13,136 bases of DNA, taken from contig DBIH01000041.1 of assembly GCA_002296885.1 (NCBI GenBank), positions 1 to 13,136 of the forward strand, in the 5' to 3' direction. Source of the stretch: Flavobacterium sp. UBA807 (GTDB taxonomy: Bacteria > Bacteroidota > Bacteroidia > Flavobacteriales > Flavobacteriaceae). Shown here in pieces: positions 9,503 to 13,136 of the stretch (position 1 is the stretch's first letter; each line of letters starts with the position of its first letter). The notes beneath the pieces were generated by a model. The model was not told the DNA's origin. It searched no databases and was given only the letters and a program-made list of their open reading frames with translations. The position numbers and the translations under genes are program-made.

Positions 9503-10321
9503 TTAGTATTGTTCTTTGGTATTAGGAAAGTCTTTCGATTTCACATCGGCTACATAACTTCCAATTGCAGAGGTCATTTGCTCATATAAATTCAAATACC
9601 GTCTAAGGAACCTCGGGCTGAATTCGTTGTTCATTCCAAGCATATCGTGAATTACCAAAACCTGCCCGTCAACACCGCCACCGGCACCAATTCCGATTAC
9701 CGGAATGGAAATCGTTTTGGCTACTTTTTCCGCCAGGCTTGCCGGAATTTTTTCCAGTACCAATGCAAAACAACCCAGTTTTTCCAACAATTGAGCATCT
9801 TCAAGCAATTGTGCTGCTTCGGCTTCTTCTTTGGCACGAACCGTATAGGTTCCGAATTTGTATATCGATTGCGGTGTCAAACCCAAATGCCCCATCACCG
9901 GAATTCCCGCTGCCAAAATACGTTTGATGCTTTCCTTGATTTCGCCACCACCTTCCAATTTTACAGCATGTCCGCCGCTTTCCTTCATGATTCGGATAGA
10001 GGAACGCAACGCTTCTTTTGGATCCGACTGATAACTTCCAAACGGCAAATCAACAACCACCAGCGCACGCTCAACAGCTCTCACAACACTCGATGCGTGA
10101 TAAATCATCTGATCCAATGTAATCGGCAATGTTGTTTCGTGACCCGCCATAACATTACTGGCAGAATCACCTACCAAAATCACATCAACTCCCGCCGTAT
10201 CTACAATTTTTGCCATGGTAAAATCATAGGCGGTAAGCATCGAAATCTTTTCGCCGTTGGCTTTCATGTCAAATAAGGACTTGGTCGTAATTCTTTTGTA
10301 ATCTTTTTTCGCTGTAGACAT
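9503..10321 (-). CDS. panB: 3-methyl-2-oxobutanoate hydroxymethyltransferase
   Basis: PanB transfers a hydroxymethyl group from 5,10-methylenetetrahydrofolate to 2-oxoisovalerate, giving ketopantoate, the first committed step of pantothenate and coenzyme A synthesis. The 272-residue protein is close to the usual length (about 264 in E. coli). It has the metal-binding D52 in [16 protein letters not shown]91 in VVDLPFGSY and E123 in KLEGG, then [12 protein letters not shown] and [17 protein letters not shown]. The ATG at 10321 was chosen over an in-frame TTG at 10342, because that TTG lies within the -7 promoter element. The other pathway genes (panC, panD) are not in the window. Confidence 0.97.
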   Translation of the reverse strand: MSTAKKDYKRITTKSLFDMKANGEKISMLTAYDFTMAKIVDTAGVDVILVGDSASNVMAGHETTLPITLDQMIYHASSVVRAVERALVVVDLPFGSYQSDPKEALRSSIRIMKESGGHAVKLEGGGEIKESIKRILAAGIPVMGHLGLTPQSIYKFGTYTVRAKEEAEAAQLLEDAQLLEKLGCFALVLEKIPASLAEKVAKTISIPVIGIGAGGGVDGQVLVIHDMLGMNNEFSPRFLRRYLNLYEQMTSAIGSYVADVKSKDFPNTKEQY

Positions 10322-10339
10322 AGTGTTCGTTTTGAAACA

Positions 10340-10371
10340 CAAAAGTATTAAATCTATTTTTGATGCAACAA
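10340..10371 (-). promoter_or_regulatory. panB promoter, Bacteroidetes type
   Basis: On the minus strand TACTTTTG (10347-10340) is an exact TAnnTTTG -7 element. TTG triplets lie 18 bases (10368-10366) and 21 bases (10371-10369) upstream, bracketing the preferred -33 spacing. Transcription would begin near 10335, leaving a leader of about 13 bases before the panB ATG at 10321. The match is by eye but is the best promoter match I found in the window. Confidence 0.65.
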
Positions 10372-10453
10372 AAGTTAGGTGCTTAATCTGAAATTATGCT
10401 ACTTTTGTCAAACTGATTAGGAGCCACACGCTCGGGCAAAGAATAAACCATTT

Positions 10454-10497
10454 TCCTGCTGTCCGGGTTACACGGTAACCGCTCCCATCAGGGCTAA
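10454..10497 (-). ncRNA. Structured repeat element, copy A (candidate RNA or REP-like)
   Basis: Read on the minus strand from 10497, the element is TTAGC, outer arm CCTG (10492-10489), loop ATGGGAGC, inner arm GGTTAC (10480-10475), hairpin loop CGT, inner arm GTAACC (10471-10466), loop CGGACAG and outer arm CAGG (10458-10455). Both stems pair perfectly. A second copy at 11800-11840 has the same loops with different but still paired stems. It lies upstream of the panB promoter and points towards it. Whether it is transcribed, a terminator-like structure or a DNA repeat is unknown. I have an unverified recollection of similar repeats in other flavobacterial genomes. Confidence 0.55.
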
Positions 10498-10520
10498 AGA
10501 GCCAGCCTTTTGATTATTTT

Positions 10521-10538
10521 GAATTGCTTCGCCAATTC
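10521..10538. other. Hairpin GAATTG-CTTCGC-CAATTC
   Basis: A perfect six-base stem with a six-base loop, followed by GCTGACGCTCG. On the minus strand the neighbouring text AGCGTCAGCG...GAAGCAA resembles AGCGTTAGCGATTGAAGCAA at 11796-11815, so it may be a degenerate fragment of the same repeat family as copies A and B. No T-tract directly follows the stem, so a terminator is unlikely. Confidence 0.4.
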
Positions 10539-10593
10539 GCTGACGCTCGTGTTTAAATTATAAATTTTAAATGATTGTTTCGGATTTGATTTT

Positions 10594-10626
10594 ACCATCA
10601 ACCGACAACCATCAACTGACAACCAT
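10594..10626 (+). repeat. 14-bp tandem repeat before the response regulator
   Basis: The unit ACCATCAACYGACA occurs twice (10594-10607 and 10608-10621) with one C/T difference, followed by a partial third copy ACCAT (10622-10626). It ends four bases before the ATG at 10631, so it occupies the expected ribosome-loading region. Confidence 0.75.
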
Positions 10627-10630
10627 AGAT

Positions 10631-11794
10631 ATGCCTAAAATATTAATCATCGAAGACGAAGTATCCATCCGAAGGGTATTAACCAAAATCATTTCTGAAG
10701 AAAACGAAACCTATACCGTAGAAGAAGCCGAGGACGGGAAATTGGGTTTTGAGAAAATCAAAAACGAAGACTATGATTTGGTGCTTTGCGACATCAAAAT
10801 GCCAAAAATGAACGGTGAAGAATTGTTGGAAGCTGTCAAGAAAATCAAGCCCGAAATTCCGATTGTGATGATTTCCGGTCACGGTGATCTGGAAACAGCC
10901 GTAAACACTATGCGTCTCGGAGCTTTCGATTATATTTCAAAACCACCCGACTTAAATCGATTGCTAAATACAGTAAGAAATGCTTTAGATAAAAAGCAAT
11001 TAGTAGTTGAAAATAAAATACTTAAGAAAAAAGTATCTAAGAATTACGAAATCATAGGCGAAAGCGATGCTATCAATCAAATCAAACTAATGATAGATAA
11101 GGTTGCCTCAACCGACGCCAGAGTTTTGATTACCGGTCCAAATGGAACCGGAAAGGAATTGGTAGCCCATCAGTTGCATGAAAAAAGCGAGCGCGCGGCA
11201 TCACCAATGATTGAGGTAAACTGTGCCGCCATTCCTTCGGAACTGATCGAAAGCGAATTATTCGGACATGTGAAAGGAGCCTTTACCTCAGCAGTAAAAG
11301 ACAGAGCCGGAAAATTCGAAGCTGCCGATGGTGGAACCATTTTCCTCGATGAAATCGGAGATATGAGCCTTTCGGCGCAGGCCAAAGTATTGCGTGCATT
11401 GCAGGAAAACTTGATTCAACGTGTAGGTGCTGATAAAGACATAAAAATCAACGTTCGGGTAGTTGCTGCAACAAACAAAGATTTAAAAAAGGAAATTGCC
11501 GAAGGGAGATTTAGGGAGGATTTGTATCACAGGCTTGCGGTAATCCTAATCAAAGTACCTTCTTTAAACGACAGAAGAAGTGATATTCCGTTGCTGATTG
11601 AGCACTTTGCCAACAAGATTGCCGAAGAACACGGAAACGTAGCTAAAACATTCTCAAAAGAAGCCATTAAATTATTGCAGGAATACGATTGGACCGGAAA
11701 TATACGTGAACTCCGCAATGTGGTTGAACGCTTGATAATCCTGGGCGGAAATGAAATTTCAGAAACAGATGTAAAATTATTTGCAAGTAAATAA
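10631..11794 (+). CDS. Sigma54-type response regulator (receiver + AAA+), lacking a DNA-binding domain
   Basis: The 387-residue protein starts with a receiver (MPKILIIEDE; phospho-acceptor D54 in LCDIKMP; lysine in SKPPD). It continues into an NtrC/AtoC-type AAA+ domain: Walker A GPNGTGK (169-175), the sigma54 contact loop GAFTSA (216-221) and Walker B LDEI (239-242), then ATNKDL, an arginine-finger segment FREDLYHRL and WTGNIRELRN. The usual C-terminal Fis-type helix-turn-helix is missing: the protein ends about 35 residues after the NIREL motif. The contact loop is usually GAFTGA. ATG at 10631 was chosen because the receiver begins there and the in-frame upstream codons come from a tandem repeat. 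It probably activates sigma54 promoters without binding DNA itself, or through a partner; this is inference. Confidence 0.93.
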   Translation: MPKILIIEDEVSIRRVLTKIISEENETYTVEEAEDGKLGFEKIKNEDYDLVLCDIKMPKMNGEELLEAVKKIKPEIPIVMISGHGDLETAVNTMRLGAFDYISKPPDLNRLLNTVRNALDKKQLVVENKILKKKVSKNYEIIGESDAINQIKLMIDKVASTDARVLITGPNGTGKELVAHQLHEKSERAASPMIEVNCAAIPSELIESELFGHVKGAFTSAVKDRAGKFEAADGGTIFLDEIGDMSLSAQAKVLRALQENLIQRVGADKDIKINVRVVAATNKDLKKEIAEGRFREDLYHRLAVILIKVPSLNDRRSDIPLLIEHFANKIAEEHGNVAKTFSKEAIKLLQEYDWTGNIRELRNVVERLIILGGNEISETDVKLFASK

Positions 11795-11799
11795 TAGCG

Positions 11800-11840
11800 T
11801 TAGCGATTGAAGCAAGTGCCGTGCACTGCGGAAAGCGCGA
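11800..11840 (+). ncRNA. Structured repeat element, copy B, in the leader of the DEAD-box gene
   Basis: Beginning five bases after the response-regulator stop, the plus strand reads TTA, outer arm GCG (11803-11805), loop ATTGAAGC, A, inner arm AGTGC (11815-11819), hairpin loop CGT, inner arm GCACT (11823-11827), G, loop CGGAAAG and outer arm CGC (11836-11838), then GA. Loops match copy A at 10454-10497, while both stems differ and keep pairing. It lies 32 bases before the DEAD-box ATG, so it could act as a leader element. Confidence 0.55.
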
Positions 11841-11859
11841 CCGCCTTGGCGGGAACGCC
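11841..11859 (+). other. Two mutually exclusive GC hairpins before the DEAD-box gene
   Basis: CCGCC (11841-11845) can pair with GGCGG (11848-11852). Alternatively GGCG (11848-11851) can pair with CGCC (11856-11859) around the loop GGAA, which fits the GNRA tetraloop pattern. The shared GGCG means that only one can form. No T-tract follows, so this is not an ordinary terminator. It directly continues from structured copy B and ends 12 bases before the ATG at 11872. Confidence 0.4.
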
Positions 11860-11871
11860 CAAAATAAAAAA

Positions 11872-12489
11872 ATGAATCTAAAAAAAATAAATCCAAATCT
11901 GCAGAAAGCACTCGTTGAAAACGGATTAACCGAAGCCAACGAAATGCAGCAGGAGACTTTTTCTACCATTAAGAGTGGGGCAGATGTGGTTATTCAATCG
12001 AGCGAAGGAAACGGAAAAACCACAACTATTGTTTTAAACGTAATCCAGAAATTGGAAAAATCGGTTGGCGAAAGTACCAGGGCTTTGATTATTGTCGAAA
12101 ACAAAGAAAAGGTTATTGAGATGGAAGAACTGTTTCTGAAATACGGAGCGTATACCGATTTGAGCATTCTTGGCGTTCACGATAAAGGCGATATTGATTA
12201 CGATAAAAATGTAGTTTCGATGGGATTGGATATCCTGATTGGAACACCAAATAAAATAAACGCAATGTTCTCTTCTGCAGGATTTAACAGTAACACAATT
12301 AAACTTATGGTTGTTGATGATGCTGATGTGTTATTCCGAAACAGAATGGACGCAATTGTCCATCGATTATCAAACAGTATCGAAAAAACACAATATCTTT
12401 TCTTCTGCTCGCAAATTACAGAAAGAGTAGAGTCGTTGGCAGATAAAATCATGATTGAACCGCTGTTTTTCGAAATAGACGCTGAATAA
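11872..12489 (+). CDS. Degenerate single-domain DEAD-box-like ATPase
   Basis: The 205-residue protein resembles only the first RecA-like domain of a DEAD-box RNA helicase (usual full length 350-600). Visible are a Q-motif-like MQQETF (Q26/Q27), Walker A SSEGNGKTT (43-51), GTPNKI (124-129, like motif Ib TPGR) and motif II as VVDDADVL (D149-D152) instead of DEAD. Motif III SAT appears as CSQ (179-181). The second helicase domain, with motifs IV-VI, is absent, so unwinding on its own is unlikely. ATP or RNA binding remains possible. ATG at 11872 was chosen; the frame extends to a GTG at 11821, but that lies inside structured element B. A role in RNA metabolism is inference. Confidence 0.82.
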   Translation: MNLKKINPNLQKALVENGLTEANEMQQETFSTIKSGADVVIQSSEGNGKTTTIVLNVIQKLEKSVGESTRALIIVENKEKVIEMEELFLKYGAYTDLSILGVHDKGDIDYDKNVVSMGLDILIGTPNKINAMFSSAGFNSNTIKLMVVDDADVLFRNRMDAIVHRLSNSIEKTQYLFFCSQITERVESLADKIMIEPLFFEIDAE

Positions 12490-12522
12490 TTCGTAATTCA
12501 TAATTTCTAATTCCTAATTAAT
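12488..12522 (+). repeat. 7-bp tandem repeat between DEAD-box and DUF2007 genes
   Basis: Four units close to AATTCNT begin at 12488, 12495, 12502 and 12509, followed by the partial unit AATTAAT. The array fills almost the entire gap between the two genes and ends four bases before the ATG at 12527. It contains no promoter or terminator that I can recognise. Confidence 0.65.
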
Positions 12523-12526
12523 TAAA

Positions 12527-12742
12527 ATGGGACTAATAAAAATATTTTCAGGAGAAGAAATTCTGGCTGTGACTTTAAAGGAAAAGCTTGAAGAAGCAGC
12601 TGTTAATGTTGTCATCCGCAACAATAATCAGGCAAATGTTCTGCCAAGTATTCAAACAGCTAAAGCTGTAGAACTGTTTATTCAGGAAGTCGATTACGGA
12701 AAAGCACATCCTGTGATCGAAGCGTTTAGGATGAGTCTATGA
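12527..12742 (+). CDS. DUF2007 family small protein
   Basis: The 71-residue protein (MGLIKIFSGEEILAVTLKEK at the start, then a helix and a strand with VVIRNNNQA, and VDYGKAHPVIEAF near the end) fits the DUF2007 (PF09413) pattern. That is a small alpha/beta domain often named 'putative signal transducing protein', and its function is unknown. There is no signal peptide or membrane segment, so it should be cytoplasmic. Its stop overlaps the ATG of the next gene in ATGA, pointing to translational coupling. The tandem repeat at 12488-12522 lies directly upstream. Confidence 0.85.
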   Translation: MGLIKIFSGEEILAVTLKEKLEEAAVNVVIRNNNQANVLPSIQTAKAVELFIQEVDYGKAHPVIEAFRMSL

Positions 12743-13044
12743 TAAAAAAAATCCTCAGGACATGGCCGTTGTTTTTGTTCATACTGCTTTTGGACAGGTT
12801 TTTCTTTTTGCCGGGAAGAATGGATGGAACATGGCAGTACGATGAAGGAGCATATATTGAAACGCCAATTAACTTTAGTAACATCGAAATCAAGAATAAT
12901 TTTGAAGTTCGCATACATCGGGATAAAAAATCGGAAATGTTTTATCTGCTCGGATGTTATTTTGGGAGATTGTATTTGCTGAATGAAGCGGAACTTAATT
13001 ATACAAAGCTTATTGAATTTAAGGAAATGGAGTTCATTGATTAA
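12739..13044 (+). CDS. Small membrane-anchored hypothetical protein
   Basis: I do not recognise this 101-residue protein. It begins MIKKILRTWPLFLFILLLDRFFF, a basic stretch followed by one hydrophobic segment (about residues 9-24) that fits an uncleaved signal anchor. The remaining 75 residues are rich in aromatic and charged residues with a strand-like pattern and one cysteine, and would lie in the periplasm. There is no lipobox. Its ATG overlaps the DUF2007 stop (ATGA), so the two are probably expressed together. Its stop overlaps, as TTAA, that of a gene on the other strand. Confidence 0.72.
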   Translation: MIKKILRTWPLFLFILLLDRFFFLPGRMDGTWQYDEGAYIETPINFSNIEIKNNFEVRIHRDKKSEMFYLLGCYFGRLYLLNEAELNYTKLIEFKEMEFID

Positions 13045-13136
13045 CTTCTGAAAATCTTCAGCTTACTTACCAAAACCGTTATAAATACTCCCAAAACTCC
13101 TATGATTGCAAAGGAGTATTTCAGACTTGTCATTTC
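13041..13136 (-). CDS. C-terminal end of an unidentified membrane protein
   Basis: On the minus strand a frame enters at the window edge and stops at 13043-13041. The visible 31 residues are E followed by MTSLKYSFAIIGVLGVFITV and LVSKLKIFRS, a single clear transmembrane helix with a basic tail. The Met at 13133 could instead start a 30-residue protein, but the edge is open and a longer gene is more likely. The stop overlaps that of the convergent small protein by four bases (TTAA). The family cannot be named from so short a piece. Confidence 0.55.
   Translation of the reverse strand, partial: EMTSLKYSFAIIGVLGVFITVLVSKLKIFRS

Larger units (their letters stand above)
10322..10630. other. 309-base intergenic region between divergent panB and response regulator
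   Basis: From left to right this region holds the panB promoter (10340-10371), a GAGC-CACAC-GCTC mini-hairpin (10421-10433), the minus-strand structured element (10454-10497) and a GGCT-AAAG-AGCC hairpin (10492-10503) overlapping its edge. A GAATTG/CAATTC hairpin (10521-10538) and a 14-bp tandem repeat (10594-10626) just before the response-regulator ATG complete it. No credible coding frame was seen. An in-frame ATG at 10571 would extend the response regulator by 20 residues through the repeat and was not used. Confidence 0.7.

Noticed and set aside
9647..10276. 209-residue open frame on the plus strand opposite panB
   Set aside because: It is antisense to a well-supported gene, has no recognisable domain and has a Gln/Cys/Phe-rich composition typical of a shadow frame.
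10400..10407. Plus-strand TACTTTTG, a possible divergent promoter for the response regulator
   Set aside because: The -7 element is exact, but no TTG occurs at the proper distance upstream (the nearest is TTA at 22 bases), so the match is too weak to list.
10492..10514. GGCT-AAAG-AGCC hairpin followed by CCTTTTGATTATTTT as a rho-independent terminator
   Set aside because: The stem has only four pairs, the T-run is interrupted, and no plus-strand gene ends upstream of it.
1524..11794. Sensor kinase and sigma54 response regulator as a cognate two-component pair
   Set aside because: They are more than 5 kb apart, on opposite strands, separated by unrelated genes, and the kinase already has its own receiver.

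Overview
The window looks like chromosomal DNA from a Flavobacterium-like member of the Bacteroidetes (Flavobacteriia). The signs are low G+C, proteins of types familiar from flavobacteria (DUF5723 outer-membrane protein, PanB and RluA sequences with flavobacterial wording, ALDH3-type aldehyde dehydrogenase), almost no Shine-Dalgarno sequences, and promoter matches to the Bacteroidetes pattern TTG-N19/21-TAnnTTTG. Most genes are ordinary housekeeping or signalling genes. The unusual material is in the spaces between them.

Layout. 1-660 (+) is the 3' end of a YifB/ComM Mg-chelatase-like ATPase. It converges on a long minus-strand block, given here in transcription order from the right: panB (10321-9503), a four-helix-bundle 'intervening sequence' protein (9425-9069), an RluA-type pseudouridine synthase (9052-8360), a DUF5723 outer-membrane protein (8258-6918), an ALDH3-type aldehyde dehydrogenase (6857-5526), a 1317-residue hybrid sensor histidine kinase (5477-1524) and a YpfJ-type zinc metallopeptidase (1511-657). 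A 309-base intergenic region (10322-10630) follows. Then comes a plus-strand block: a sigma54-type response regulator that has no DNA-binding domain (10631-11794), a degenerate single-domain DEAD-box protein (11872-12489), a DUF2007 protein (12527-12742) and a small membrane-anchored protein (12739-13044). The last of these converges on the tail of an unidentified minus-strand membrane protein.

Most interesting signal. Two short structured elements lie on either side of the response-regulator gene, at 10454-10497 (minus strand) and 11800-11840 (plus strand). They share unpaired bases, but both predicted stems differ in sequence while keeping their pairing (outer CCTG/CAGG versus GCG/CGC; inner GGTTAC/GTAACC versus AGTGC/GCACT). 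The hairpin loop CGT and the internal loop (ATKGRAGC opposite CGGAMAG) are conserved. That is the pattern of a structured RNA or a REP-like repeat family, and the plus-strand copy sits in the leader of the DEAD-box gene. Second, the four-helix-bundle gene is enclosed by inverted arrays of a roughly 9-bp TCTAA repeat with an exact 13-bp inverted repeat, so it looks like a small gene cassette inserted between panB and rluA. Two further short tandem repeats (14 bp at 10594, 7 bp at 12488) precede other genes.

Functionally, the sensor kinase and the response regulator are both two-component proteins, but they are far apart and on opposite strands, and nothing shows that they are partners. Starts were moved from the longest open frame to a better-supported ATG for panB, the ALDH, the four-helix-bundle gene, the response regulator and the DEAD-box gene. 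The kinase has only a TTG start available.
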